From assembly GCF_001562255.1 (NCBI RefSeq), contig NZ_CP014301.1:1612001-1676000 (forward strand): a stretch of DNA of 64,000 nucleotides. The letters run 5' to 3'. The notes beneath the pieces are model-generated. The model had not been told where the DNA came from. It worked only from the letters and a program-made list of their open reading frames with translations, and made no database searches. Origin of the DNA: Bosea sp. PAMC 26642. GTDB taxonomy: Bacteria > Pseudomonadota > Alphaproteobacteria > Rhizobiales > Beijerinckiaceae. The position numbers were made by a program, and so were the translations under genes. Position 1 is the stretch's first letter, and every line of letters starts with the position of its first letter. This document shows, piece after piece, positions 27,382 to 36,324 of this stretch.

Positions 27382-28782
27382 TCAGCGGCCGTCTGGCGTC
27401 TGCGTACCCCAGAGCAGGCCCTTGACCTGATCGTAATGCCGGCGAGCGTCATAGACGTCCGTCCTCAGCCTCAGCCCTTCGGCCGAGAGCCGCCCGACCG
27501 CGGAGAGTGTCGCATATGATGCCACGACCCGGTCGCGCTGTGCGGTCACCAGCGTCGAACGGGCGCTGACCAGTTCCTGCTGGGCGTTCAGCACGTCCAG
27601 TGTGGTGCGCTGGCCGACCTTGGCCTCTTCGCGAACACCGGCAAGAGCGGTCTCCGCTGCCTGAACCTGAGCCTGGGCGGCGATGATCTGGGCTTTGGCG
27701 GCTTCCAGACCGCCCCAGGCGGACACGACGGCGGCACGAACGGTATCGCGCTGCGAATCGACCTCAATGCGGCGCTGACCGGCTGTTTCCTTGGCCTGCC
27801 GGGTCCGCGAATAGACGACCCCGCCCTCGTAGATCGGCACCGTCAGCGTGCCGACGACGCTGGCGCTCGCACGGTTGTCGCCGAACTGCTGGGTATCATA
27901 GCGCTGCTGCACGATGCCGCGAACGCCGAGCACCGGATAAAGATCGGCCTCGGTCACCTTGACCTGGAGTTCGGCTGCATCGACGCCGTGCAACGAGGCG
28001 ATGATGGCAGGATGGTCGGACAGAGCCGTGGTCAGCGCCGCCGGAAGGGACTTCGGCAGCAGGTTCTCGACCGGCTTGGCCGGAGCAAGCCGGGCAGGCT
28101 CCGCGCCGACGTTCTGACGATAACGGGCGATGCTGGTCTTCAGATTGGATTCGGCGAGAATCGCCTGCGACTGCGACGAGGACAGGCGCGCTTCGGCCTG
28201 CGCCACGTCGGTACGGGTCACTTCACCGACCTGGAAGCGATCGCGCGTCTGGCGCAGCTGCTCTTCCAGAACTTCGACGTTGTTGCGGTTCAGCGTCAGG
28301 ATCGCCGTGTCACGCAGAACGTTCATATAGGAGGTCGCGGCATCGAGCAGCACGTTCTGCTCGGTGTTGCGCAGCGTGGCACGCGCGCCCAGCACCAGCG
28401 ATTCGGCCTGGCTCACCGAGCTGCGCGTCTTGCCGCCGTTGAAGATGTTCTGGTCGACCTGGACGCCCGCGCCGCGCGGGCCAAGTCGCGAGGTAGAATT
28501 GCCCAATCCGGGCAGGTTCGAATCGACGATGCTCGCACCAATATCGGCCGAGGCCGTGATCGTCGGACGATATCCCGAAAGCGCCTGCGGTACGTTCTCA
28601 TTGGTGGCACGCACGGATGCGCGCTGGGCGTTCAGGGTCGGATTGGCGCTATAGGCCCGCGACAGAGCCGCATCCATGGTCTGGGTCAGCGCAGATGTCG
28701 CGCTGGCTGCCAGCAAGAGTGCGGCGAGAACGCCGTGAGCCCCAAACGAGGCGGTTTTCCGAGTGAATATCGATCGTGTCAA
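27382..28782 (-). CDS. tolC: TolC family outer-membrane efflux/secretion channel
   Basis: The protein is 466 residues with a signal peptide at about 1-33 (GVLAALLLAASATSALTQ). Two OEP repeats follow, beginning with the usual ALSRAYSANPTLNAQRASVRA and with AALTTALSDHPAIIASLHGV, and LVLGARATLRNTEQNVLLDA is a coiled-coil helix of the channel. TolC trimers join inner-membrane efflux pumps or type I secretion systems to the outer membrane. No such pump is in the window. It lies between the PIMT-like gene and popZ on the same strand, the usual order. Confidence 0.93.
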   Translation of the reverse strand: MTRSIFTRKTASFGAHGVLAALLLAASATSALTQTMDAALSRAYSANPTLNAQRASVRATNENVPQALSGYRPTITASADIGASIVDSNLPGLGNSTSRLGPRGAGVQVDQNIFNGGKTRSSVSQAESLVLGARATLRNTEQNVLLDAATSYMNVLRDTAILTLNRNNVEVLEEQLRQTRDRFQVGEVTRTDVAQAEARLSSSQSQAILAESNLKTSIARYRQNVGAEPARLAPAKPVENLLPKSLPAALTTALSDHPAIIASLHGVDAAELQVKVTEADLYPVLGVRGIVQQRYDTQQFGDNRASASVVGTLTVPIYEGGVVYSRTRQAKETAGQRRIEVDSQRDTVRAAVVSAWGGLEAAKAQIIAAQAQVQAAETALAGVREEAKVGQRTTLDVLNAQQELVSARSTLVTAQRDRVVASYATLSAVGRLSAEGLRLRTDVYDARRHYDQVKGLLWGTQTPDGR

Positions 28783-28949
28783 AGGACGCCTCTTGCAGAC
28801 TGTTTTTACGTCCAGGCAAAGCCCAGCCTAGGCCTATACCTCTTTATCTAATACCCGGCCCGCACCCGCGCACCAAACGCTGCAACGGCATAACCGGCCA
28901 TTTCCAAGCAGCAGTCGCAAAAATGCGACACTTTCCATCGGCCCGCGCC

Positions 28950-29591
28950 TCAGAATTCGAATGCCGGAACCCGGCGAAACTCCTCGATCGCCGGCGCAGC
29001 GGCGTCGAATACCGGCCGTCCCGACATGGTTGAACCTGATTTCTGATAGAGCTTGACCCGCGCCGAGCGACCCAACCCCTCGATCGCGATCAGCCGTCCG
29101 CCTGGACGCACCAGAGCGAAAAGACGCTCGGGCGCGGTTTCGCAGGCGCCGCTGACCAGCACGACATCGAAGGATTCGTCCTTGGGCGTTGCGGCGCTCA
29201 GCGTGACGCCGCCGATTCCGGCCTGTTCCAACGCGATGCCCGCTTGCGCAAAAGCTGCAGGATCCGGCTCCCAGAGCGTAACCTGGCCGCCCATCGCTGC
29301 CATCAGGCCCGCGCCGTAACCGGTCCCGCCGGCGTAATCGAGCGCGCTTTCTCCCGGTTGCAGGTCGAGCATCTGGATCATCCGCGCCACCACCATCGGC
29401 GCCATCAGAGCCCTGCCGGTGCCGGGCAACGGAACGGACTGGTCGAGATAGGCCAGATGAGATGCGGATGCAGGGACGAACGCCTCGCGCGGCACCGAAT
29501 CGGCGGCCGCGAGCACGGCACGGTCGGTCACCTCATAGGTCCGCAGCTGACAATCGACCATCATGCGACGAAGCTCGGCGAAGCGGTCCAT
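28950..29591 (-). CDS. Protein-L-isoaspartate methyltransferase-like protein, probably altered active site
   Basis: The 213-residue protein keeps the PIMT fold (MMVDCQLRTYEVTDRAVLAA, then a SAM-binding loop DYAGGTGYGAGLMAAMG). Where true PIMTs have GQTxSxP, this one reads GRALMAPMV, so the conserved Gln, Thr and Ser are replaced. It may be a SAM-dependent enzyme of another kind or a non-catalytic paralogue. A canonical copy lies at 58849-59508. The start at 29591 has a GGGGATAGG ribosome binding site. A position upstream of tolC is common for this subgroup in alphaproteobacteria. Confidence 0.85.
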   Translation of the reverse strand: MDRFAELRRMMVDCQLRTYEVTDRAVLAAADSVPREAFVPASASHLAYLDQSVPLPGTGRALMAPMVVARMIQMLDLQPGESALDYAGGTGYGAGLMAAMGGQVTLWEPDPAAFAQAGIALEQAGIGGVTLSAATPKDESFDVVLVSGACETAPERLFALVRPGGRLIAIEGLGRSARVKLYQKSGSTMSGRPVFDAAAPAIEEFRRVPAFEF

Positions 29592-29796
29592 GGTCCTATC
29601 CCCGTTATCAGCCACCCAGGCCCGGTACCGGCTCATGATGGCAGGCACCGATCGGGCAACGTTGGCGCAGCGCCCCCACAGCGTCGCCCGTACCCTGCTT
29701 GTGTTCGAGCCAGCCGGAAAACGCAAGACTTCGAGGGCTCGCGGCGGCGCCGCAGCCCGAACTCTCGACGATCACGGTTTCTAAAATTGGAATTAT

Positions 29797-29870
29797 TGGA
29801 GGCCTCGCCCGGAATCGAACCGGGGTGCAAGGATTTGCAGTCCTCTGCGTAACCACTCCGCCACGAGGCC
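29797..29870 (-). tRNA. tRNA-Cys (anticodon GCA)
   Basis: On the minus strand a complete cloverleaf forms: acceptor GGCCTCG with CGAGGCC, anticodon loop CTGCAAA, T arm CCCGG-TTCGATT-CCGGG, discriminator T and an encoded CCA. Confidence 0.97.
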
Positions 29871-30061
29871 ATCCGGGAGCGCTGGCAAGCGACGCGCTCC
29901 ATTGGGGTCGCCTATAACCACATGCCGGGCCCGCCTGCAACCCGGACATCGGAAACGCCGCGCGGGCACGCCGGATCGATGGCGCAGATGACGATTTCCC
30001 GACATGGCGACGACACGAGGGGTTGCGTCCCCCGGGTCGCATCGCTATACGCGGCCACCGG

Positions 30062-30136
30062 TCCCGGATAGCTCAGCGGTAGAGCAATCGACTGTTAATC
30101 GATTGGTCGCAGGTTCGAATCCTGCTCCGGGAGCCA
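30062..30136 (+). tRNA. tRNA-Asn (anticodon GTT)
   Basis: The cloverleaf is complete: acceptor TCCCGGA with TCCGGGA, D arm GCTC/GAGC, anticodon stem ATCGA/TCGAT with loop CTGTTAA (anticodon 30094-30096), T arm GCAGG-TTCGAAT-CCTGC, discriminator G and an encoded CCA. Confidence 0.97.
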
Positions 30137-30185
30137 GTCTTATCCTTCAGCTTCGATGCGGCGTGTCTGCCCTAATGCCTGGCCC

Positions 30186-30593
30186 TCAGGGGCGGCAGGT
30201 GAAGCGGTACGCCTCCCCGCCGAAGCGCGAGGAATAACTCCAGATCATCACGCCCGACTGCTTTGCGTAGACAAAGGCAGTGACGCTGCCGGAGCGCACG
30301 CCCGAAGCCGAGAAGCTGCCATCGGGCTGGTCGATCACGCTGAGCGCATTGCCGTTGACGGTGTCGAAAACCCATTCCATCGGCGCATTCGTGCCGATCG
30401 TCTGAGCGACCCGGAGCGTGATCATCGGCCTGTCGGTGTTGACGACGATCTGATTGATGAAGACGTCGCGGGTGCCGTTGGTCGGCGTGCCATCGACATA
30501 GGCGCAGGACATCGTCAGCGTCGCTGCCTGCGCGGCGCCTTGCACCATGACGCCGAGGCCAGACCACAGCCATGGACGCATCGCAGCTTTCAT
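30186..30593 (-). CDS. Exported hypothetical protein
   Basis: The 135-residue frame starts at the ATG at 30593 with a signal peptide (MKAAMRPWLWSGLGVMVQGAAQA). The mature part has two cysteines near its ends (LTMSCAYVDG and YRFTCRP), consistent with one disulfide closing a small beta-rich domain (WVFDTVNGNALSVIDQPDGS). I do not recognise a family. It is convergent with tRNA-Asn and divergent from the next exported protein gene. Confidence 0.65.
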   Translation of the reverse strand: MKAAMRPWLWSGLGVMVQGAAQAATLTMSCAYVDGTPTNGTRDVFINQIVVNTDRPMITLRVAQTIGTNAPMEWVFDTVNGNALSVIDQPDGSFSASGVRSGSVTAFVYAKQSGVMIWSYSSRFGGEAYRFTCRP

Positions 30594-30766
30594 CGACGCC
30601 CCATCGATTCGTTGTTCTCGCACGAGGATGAGCAAGAACGCGACGTACTGACAACCGTTCGCTTCATCTCGTCTCCTGATGAACGGCGCTGAACTTTCCC
30701 GTTCACACGCCGTTGTCCCGCCACGGTGTCAGATCGGGCATCGATCGTGAACCGTCAGGAAACCAT

Positions 30767-31075
30767 ATGCGCAAGCTTCTCATCGCCGCCGCCTTCGCTA
30801 TCGGCGCGGCGACCTTAACATCGGGCGCCATCGCTGCCCCTGCAGTCGCTGGCGCTACCGATCTCTCGATGCCGACCGACATACAACAGGCACAATATGG
30901 CGGCCGGTCGTCCGGCATGGCGTACGAGGGTCGTCGCGGGCGCTCGCGCTATTACGCGGCGCCTCGGCGTTATGGACCTCCGGGCCGCGGCTATGGCCGT
31001 CGCTATGGCGGACCGCCGCCCCATGCGCGGGCCTGGGGTCGCCGTGGTTACGACCGGCCCTACTATCGCTATTGA
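30767..31075 (+). CDS. Small exported Arg/Gly/Tyr-rich protein
   Basis: The 102-residue protein starts at the ATG at 30767 after a CAGGAAACC ribosome binding site. It has a clear signal peptide (MRKLLIAAAFAIGAATLTSG, cleavage probably after AIA). The mature C-terminal half is low complexity, rich in Arg, Gly, Tyr and Pro (RRYGPPGRGYGRRYGGPPPH). Such short basic secreted proteins are common in Hyphomicrobiales and have no assigned role. Confidence 0.75.
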   Translation: MRKLLIAAAFAIGAATLTSGAIAAPAVAGATDLSMPTDIQQAQYGGRSSGMAYEGRRGRSRYYAAPRRYGPPGRGYGRRYGGPPPHARAWGRRGYDRPYYRY

Positions 31076-31211
31076 ACACCGATAGCGGCGACGCTGAAAC
31101 GACTTGGCCGCCGGGCAGTTCCGTCCGGCGGCCTTTCCTTGACGCTCCTTGGCGATCGGATGGAACCGGCCGATCCCCGGCAGGTTTGTGAAGAAAGCAA
31201 GGGAGGATGCC

Positions 31212-31466
31212 ATGACGAAGACGGATCAAAAGGCCGGACAGCCTGAAGCCTTGGCGACTTTTGCCGCGAGCGCACGCAATGACGGACACAAACCCGAATC
31301 GATCGGTCTTGGCGCGACGCCCGAGACAGCCGCGATCCCAACCTCGTCCGAAGCGAAGGCGGATGCCGCAACGCGCGTGCTTCAGGAAGGCGTCACCGGT
31401 CACGATCGAAATGCCGACGAGGCGATCGACGCCCTCCCCGACCGTACCGCCAAAGCCCGCCGCTGA
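31212..31466 (+). CDS. Small hydrophilic hypothetical protein
   Basis: The 84-residue frame is preceded by a strong AAGGGAGGATGCC ribosome binding site. The product is polar, Ala/Thr/Glu-rich, with no cysteine, no signal peptide and no membrane segment, and looks disordered. It lies 53 bases before the photolyase gene on the same strand and may be co-transcribed with it. No family is recognised. Confidence 0.6.
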   Translation: MTKTDQKAGQPEALATFAASARNDGHKPESIGLGATPETAAIPTSSEAKADAATRVLQEGVTGHDRNADEAIDALPDRTAKARR

Positions 31467-31519
31467 TGGCAGTGGCGGAAGGACTGGTCGGCAGCAAGTC
31501 GGGGCCCTAGCTGGAGCAC

Positions 31520-32974
31520 ATGACAAAAGCCTCGCTCTGCTGGTTTCGCGACGATCTGCGCCTGACCGACAATCCAGCTCTGGCATCAGCCGTGGCTCAT
31601 GGCAGGGTGCTTTGCCTTTATGTCATCGACGAAAGCGATGAGCGCCGTGCGCGTGGCGGGGCCTCATGCTGGTGGCTGGCGCAGTCACTGGCGGCGCTCC
31701 AGGCCGACATTACCGCCAAAGGCGGCAAGCTTCTCGTGGTACGTGGTGACCCGGCCGAGCTTGTTCCTCACATCGCTGCCGAAACAGGCGTCGATCACAT
31801 CGCCTGGAATCGTCGCTACGAAGGCGCTGCCATCGCCCTCGACAAGACGTTGAAAGAGAAGCTGACGGGCAAGGGCCTTCGCGTCGAAAGCCATAACGCC
31901 AATCTCCTGAACGAACCCTGGGACGTGACGACGAAGGCGGGGACGCCGGTGAAGGTGTTTTCCCCTTATTGGCGGGCCGCTCGCCTCAGGGGCGAACCGA
32001 CAGCCCCCAGACCCGCACCCAAGCGGATCGAGGCCCTCGAACTGCCGGCGTTACTTGAGGCGATGATGATCGACATCGAGGCGCTCGGCCTCGAGCCGAC
32101 GAAACCGGACTGGGCCGGCGGTTTGCGCGCCGAATGGACGCCGGGCGAGGCCGGGGCAACGTCGCGCCTGACGACCTTCCTGGAAGGCGCTCTCGGCGGG
32201 TATGCCGAAGGTCGAAACCGGCCCGACTACCTCTCGACCTCGAAGCTCTCGCCGCATCTGCGCTTCGGCGAGATCGGACCGCGCCAGATCTGGCACGCGA
32301 CGCAGTTGGCGCGCGAATCGGGCCAGGCAGCCGGGCAGCCCGCCGATGCGGAGAAATTCCTCACCGAACTCGGCTGGCGCGAATTCTCCTATCATCTGCT
32401 GTTTCATAACCCCGATCTGGCGAAGGTGAACTTTAACAGCCGCTTCGACGCCTTTCCCTGGCGTGACGACGACCATGCGCTGCAAGCCTGGCAGCGCGGC
32501 CGGACCGGATATCCCATGGTCGATGCCGGCCTGCGGGAGCTCTGGACGACGGGCTGGATGCATAACCGCGTCCGGATGATCGTCGCCTCTTTCCTGATTA
32601 AGCATCTGCTGATCGACTGGCGCCGGGGCGAGGACTGGTTCTGGGACACCCTGGTCGATGCCGATCCGGCAAACAATGCTGCTAGCTGGCAATGGGTCGC
32701 GGGTTCCGGCGCCGATGCGGCGCCCTATTACCGCATCTTCAATCCGGTCTCGCAGGGCGTGAAGTTCGATCCCGACGGCGTCTATGTCCGGCGCTGGGTG
32801 CCGGAGATCGCCGGACTGGACGACGACACGGTCCACCAGCCATGGCTGGCGAATGCCGCTCAACTGGACAAGACTGGCATCACGCTCGGAAATACATATC
32901 CCCGTCCGATCGTCCCGCTCGAGCTCGGGCGGGAGAGAGCCCTGGCGGCACTTGCGACATTGAAGCCGGCTTGA
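31520..32974 (+). CDS. phrB: Deoxyribodipyrimidine photolyase
   Basis: This 484-residue blue-light enzyme splits UV-induced pyrimidine dimers using reduced FAD and an antenna chromophore. The N-terminal alpha/beta domain starts LCWFRDDLRLTDNPAL. The FAD-binding domain carries LSPHLRFGEIGPRQIWHA, LGWREFSYHLLFHNP, and the signature WMHNRVRMIVASFLIKHLL followed by SWQWVAGSGADAAPYYRIFN. The pattern is that of class I CPD photolyases; a cryptochrome-like variant cannot be fully excluded. The length is typical. Confidence 0.93.
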   Translation: MTKASLCWFRDDLRLTDNPALASAVAHGRVLCLYVIDESDERRARGGASCWWLAQSLAALQADITAKGGKLLVVRGDPAELVPHIAAETGVDHIAWNRRYEGAAIALDKTLKEKLTGKGLRVESHNANLLNEPWDVTTKAGTPVKVFSPYWRAARLRGEPTAPRPAPKRIEALELPALLEAMMIDIEALGLEPTKPDWAGGLRAEWTPGEAGATSRLTTFLEGALGGYAEGRNRPDYLSTSKLSPHLRFGEIGPRQIWHATQLARESGQAAGQPADAEKFLTELGWREFSYHLLFHNPDLAKVNFNSRFDAFPWRDDDHALQAWQRGRTGYPMVDAGLRELWTTGWMHNRVRMIVASFLIKHLLIDWRRGEDWFWDTLVDADPANNAASWQWVAGSGADAAPYYRIFNPVSQGVKFDPDGVYVRRWVPEIAGLDDDTVHQPWLANAAQLDKTGITLGNTYPRPIVPLELGRERALAALATLKPA

Positions 32975-33049
32975 GTTTTGGGCCTTGGCGCGACGTCGGC
33001 CAGTGCGTCGCCGGTCTGCCGCCGCGCCCGGAACGACGTCCCTCGCCGG

Positions 33050-33844
33050 CTAATCTTTCCGGTTGCTCCAGCCGGTCGCCTTTGCCACCAGCCGGAAATA
33101 GGCCGGATAGGGCAGCAGATTCGCCGCCTTCAGGATCCAGGACAGCCGACGCGGAAACGCGATCTCGAAGCCGCCTTGCTCGAAGCCGTCGACGGTCCGC
33201 TTCGCTGCCTCGTCGACCGACATCAGGAAGGGCATCGGAAAATCGTTCTTCCGGGTCAGCGGCGTATCGATGAACCCGGGATTGACCACCTGCAGCCTGA
33301 TGCCAAGGTGTTCGCAGTCGAACTGCAGCGCTTCGCACATATGGATGGCGGCGGCCTTGGAGGCGCCGTAGGCGGCGGCTTTCGGCAGCCCGCCATAGCC
33401 CGCGATCGAGGCATTGACGGCGATCTGCCCACGGCGGCGCGGCTTCATCCGCTCCAGAGCGACCGCAATCCCCTTGGCAGCGCCCAGCGCATTGACCGCA
33501 AACGCCTGTTCGAACGCCGCGATGTCGAGCGTGCCGGCCCTGACATAAGGGGCGACACCTGCATTGAGGAAAGCCAGTGCGATCGGCCCGTGGACGCTTT
33601 CGACGGTATCGACGACCGCCTGCAGCGCGGCATGGTCGGTGACGTCGCCCGCATGGGCGACGACGCGACCCGCCAGCCCCTCGGCGCGTCTCGCGATCTC
33701 CTCGAGCTGGTCGAGCCGGCGGGCTGTGATCGCCACCGTCCAGCCGCGTCGCGCCAGTTCGAGAGCCACGGCCTCCCCGATGCCCGAGCTGGCTCCTGTG
33801 ATCCAGGCGACGCCGTCCTGCGGCTTCATGCGCGGCAATCTCAT
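33050..33844 (-). CDS. Short-chain dehydrogenase/reductase
   Basis: This 264-residue classical SDR has the cofactor motif TGASSGIG, the NAG motif (LAFLNAGVAP) and the catalytic Ser-Tyr-Lys in NASIAGYGGLPKAAAYGASK. The C-terminal part extends past the core fold (FPRRLSWILKAANLLPYPAY). I prefer the ATG at 33844 with CCGGAG before it; an ATG at 33829 is possible. The substrate is unknown. It is divergent from the alaX gene. Confidence 0.88.
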   Translation of the reverse strand: MRLPRMKPQDGVAWITGASSGIGEAVALELARRGWTVAITARRLDQLEEIARRAEGLAGRVVAHAGDVTDHAALQAVVDTVESVHGPIALAFLNAGVAPYVRAGTLDIAAFEQAFAVNALGAAKGIAVALERMKPRRRGQIAVNASIAGYGGLPKAAAYGASKAAAIHMCEALQFDCEHLGIRLQVVNPGFIDTPLTRKNDFPMPFLMSVDEAAKRTVDGFEQGGFEIAFPRRLSWILKAANLLPYPAYFRLVAKATGWSNRKD

Positions 33845-34063
33845 CGCGGCTCCGGCGGTTCGTCCAGCCGTCGGGGCCGCGACTCCTGACGCCAGTCTAA
33901 TGCAAGACGGCTCCGGAAAGCCTAACGCCCGCCGGCCGGCTGGCACGAGCGATTCCGATCGACAGTCGCGGTCAAACCGGCTGTGGCGCGAGAACCCCGA
34001 TCCGTGCAAACTCCGCCCGCACATTCAAAGCCGACCTCAGCCGATCCGAAAAGCGACCCGACG

Positions 34064-34780
34064 ATGCCGACCGAACTGCTCTTCCGCCAGGATGCCTATC
34101 TCGCCGAAACGCAGGCGACCGTCGAGGCCGTCAACGACCGCGGCGGCATCGTCCTCGACCGAACGGTTTTCTACGCCACCGGCGGAGGCCAGCCCGGCGA
34201 TGGCGGCGTGTTGCGCCTCGCCGAAGGCAGCGAGATCGCAATCGGTACCGCGATCTACGACCCCGAAGACAAGAGCCGCATCATCCATGTCCCGGTCGAG
34301 GACGCCCCGCTGCTGCAACCCGGCGACACCGTGACGGCGATGCTCGACTGGAACAGGCGGCTGAAGCGCATGCGCATCCACACCGCGCTCCATCTGCTCA
34401 GCGTCGTCCTGTCCTACCCCGTCACCGGTGGCTCGATCGGCGACGGCGACGGTCGGCTCGATTTCGACATTCCCGAAGGCGGCCTCGACAAGATCGAGAT
34501 CAGCGACAAGCTCAACGCGCTGATCGCTCGCAATGCCGAGGTCACCGAGAGCTGGATCACCGACGACGAACTCGACGCCAATCCCGGTCTCGTCAAGACG
34601 ATGCGGGTGCAGCCGCCGCGCGGTTCCGGCCGCGTTCGCCTCGTGGCGATCGGCGACATCGATCTTCAGCCCTGCGGCGGCACCCATGTCCGCAACACCG
34701 CCGAGATCGGCCTTGTCGCGGTCACCGATATCGAGAAGAAGGGCAAGCAGAACCGGCGCGTCCGCATTGCACTGGCCTGA
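34064..34780 (+). CDS. alaX: Alanyl-tRNA editing protein
   Basis: This 238-residue free-standing AlaX protein hydrolyses mischarged Ser- or Gly-tRNA-Ala. The zinc and tRNA-editing signatures are present: VFYATGGGQPGDGG, HTALHLLSVVL (HxxxH) and DLQPCGGTHVRNTAEIG (CxxxH). The length and the N-terminal glycine-rich barrel place it in the medium-size AlaX class, related to the AlaRS editing domain without the C-Ala tail. The sulfurtransferase gene follows 54 bases later on the same strand, and the two are probably co-transcribed. Confidence 0.92.
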   Translation: MPTELLFRQDAYLAETQATVEAVNDRGGIVLDRTVFYATGGGQPGDGGVLRLAEGSEIAIGTAIYDPEDKSRIIHVPVEDAPLLQPGDTVTAMLDWNRRLKRMRIHTALHLLSVVLSYPVTGGSIGDGDGRLDFDIPEGGLDKIEISDKLNALIARNAEVTESWITDDELDANPGLVKTMRVQPPRGSGRVRLVAIGDIDLQPCGGTHVRNTAEIGLVAVTDIEKKGKQNRRVRIALA

Positions 34781-34834
34781 CCGAGGCGTTCCAGCCGCCG
34801 CAGAGCGGCGCAAGACCTGAGGAAACGAAAAACC

Positions 34835-35692
34835 ATGCCCAAGGACAACGTCTTCGTTTCGACGGAATGGCTCGCCGAGCGCCTGAACGCGCCCGATATC
34901 GTCGTGGTCGACGGCTCCTGGTACCTGCCGGTCCATGCCCGCGATCCCCATGCCGACTATGCCGCGCGTCGCATTCCCGGCGCCCTGCGCTTCGACATCG
35001 ACGCGGTCAAGGACACCGCCTCAGACCTGCCCCACATGCTGCCCCGCCCGGAAGTCTTTGCGGCGACGGTCGGTGCCATGGGCATCGGCGACGGTATGCG
35101 CATCGTCGTCTATGACGGGCTCGGCCTGTTCTCGGCCCCGCGCGTCCGCTGGACCTTCAGGACCTTCGGCGCCAGGGACGTCGTCATTCTCGAAGGCGGT
35201 TTTCCGAAATGGCAGGCGGAAGGCCGCGCCGTGGAAGAGGGGCCGCCCCGTAGCCGCGCCGCCAGGACCTTCACCGCCCGCCTCGACCATTCCGCCGTTG
35301 CGGACGCCGGCGATGTCGAGCGCGCGCTGGCGAGCGGCGGGATCCAGGTCGTCGATGCCCGTCCGGCCGACCGCTTTCGCGGCGAGGCGCCCGAACCTCG
35401 CGCCGGCGTCCGCTCGGGCCATATGCCGGGCTCGCTCAACCTGCCTTTCCCGGCGATCATGCAGGATGGCCAGCTGAAATCACCCGATGCGATCGCGACC
35501 GCCTTCGCGGAGGCCGGCGTCGATCTCGACAGGCCGATGATCACGAGCTGCGGCTCGGGCGTCTCGGCCTCCATCCTTTCGGCGGCGCTGGAAACCATCG
35601 GCAAGCCGGCGCGCGCGATCTATGACGGCTCCTGGGCCGAATGGGGCGCCAGCGATCGGCCGCTCGCGACCGGGCCAGCGAAGAAGGGCTGA
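34835..35692 (+). CDS. sseA: 3-mercaptopyruvate/thiosulfate sulfurtransferase
   Basis: The 285-residue protein has two rhodanese domains. The N-terminal domain is inactive in type (VVDGSWYLPVHARDPHADYA). The C-terminal domain holds the active-site loop SCGSGVSAS, whose CGSGV pattern is that of 3-mercaptopyruvate sulfurtransferases. Other family words are GHMPGSLNLPF and YDGSWAEWG. It moves sulfur from mercaptopyruvate or thiosulfate to thiol acceptors. Three bases separate it from the cupin gene, so they share an operon. Confidence 0.92.
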   Translation: MPKDNVFVSTEWLAERLNAPDIVVVDGSWYLPVHARDPHADYAARRIPGALRFDIDAVKDTASDLPHMLPRPEVFAATVGAMGIGDGMRIVVYDGLGLFSAPRVRWTFRTFGARDVVILEGGFPKWQAEGRAVEEGPPRSRAARTFTARLDHSAVADAGDVERALASGGIQVVDARPADRFRGEAPEPRAGVRSGHMPGSLNLPFPAIMQDGQLKSPDAIATAFAEAGVDLDRPMITSCGSGVSASILSAALETIGKPARAIYDGSWAEWGASDRPLATGPAKKG

Positions 35693-35695
35693 GCC

Positions 35696-36187
35696 ATGGC
35701 CGACCACGATCACCCTCACCACGATCACGAGCCACGCTGGAAGCATGACGGCGTCCGCGTCGTCACCGGCGACAAGCTCGACTCCAACACCGCCCAGACG
35801 CCCGGCATGTTTCGCCAGGCCGCGATCAACCACGCCCGCGTCGGCGCCCAGAAGATCTGGGCCGGCACGGTCTCGATCCAGCCCGATGCCAAGACCGGCG
35901 TGCACCATCACGGCGAACTCGAAAGCGTGATCTATGTCGTGCGCGGCAGGGCCCGGATGCGCTGGGGCGAAAAGCTCGAATTCGTGGCGGAGGCCGGACC
36001 GGGCGATTTCATCTATGTGCCGCCCTATGTCCCGCATCAGGAGATCAACGCCAGCCCCGATGAGCCGCTCGAATGCGTGCTGGTCCGCTCCGACAACGAG
36101 GCTGTCGTCGTCAACATCACCGATGTCGACCCGGTCGAGAAGCCGGAGGAAGTCTACTGGGTCGATCCGATCCACAAGCACCCTTGA
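35696..36187 (+). CDS. Cupin domain protein
   Basis: This 163-residue protein begins with a His-rich segment (ADHDHPHHDHEPRWKHD). A single cupin barrel follows. The metal motif 1 is GVHHHGELESVIYVVRGRARMRWGE in pattern (HxHx3E with the distal G) and motif 2 is GDFIYVPPYVPHQEIN. The His-rich start may bind metal. The cupin may be an enzyme or a small-molecule sensor; the sequence does not say. It overlaps the tail of the sulfurtransferase operon. Confidence 0.85.
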   Translation: MADHDHPHHDHEPRWKHDGVRVVTGDKLDSNTAQTPGMFRQAAINHARVGAQKIWAGTVSIQPDAKTGVHHHGELESVIYVVRGRARMRWGEKLEFVAEAGPGDFIYVPPYVPHQEINASPDEPLECVLVRSDNEAVVVNITDVDPVEKPEEVYWVDPIHKHP

Positions 36188-36324
36188 TGACAAAACCGTC
36201 CAAGACAGCCATGCCGCCGACGTGATGACGTTGCGACGGCTGGCATCGGCCATGCTCGCGCGCGGCTGGACGCAGGCGGCGGGCAGCGCTCATATGTCGC
36301 CACCACAGCAAGGCGGATAAGACG

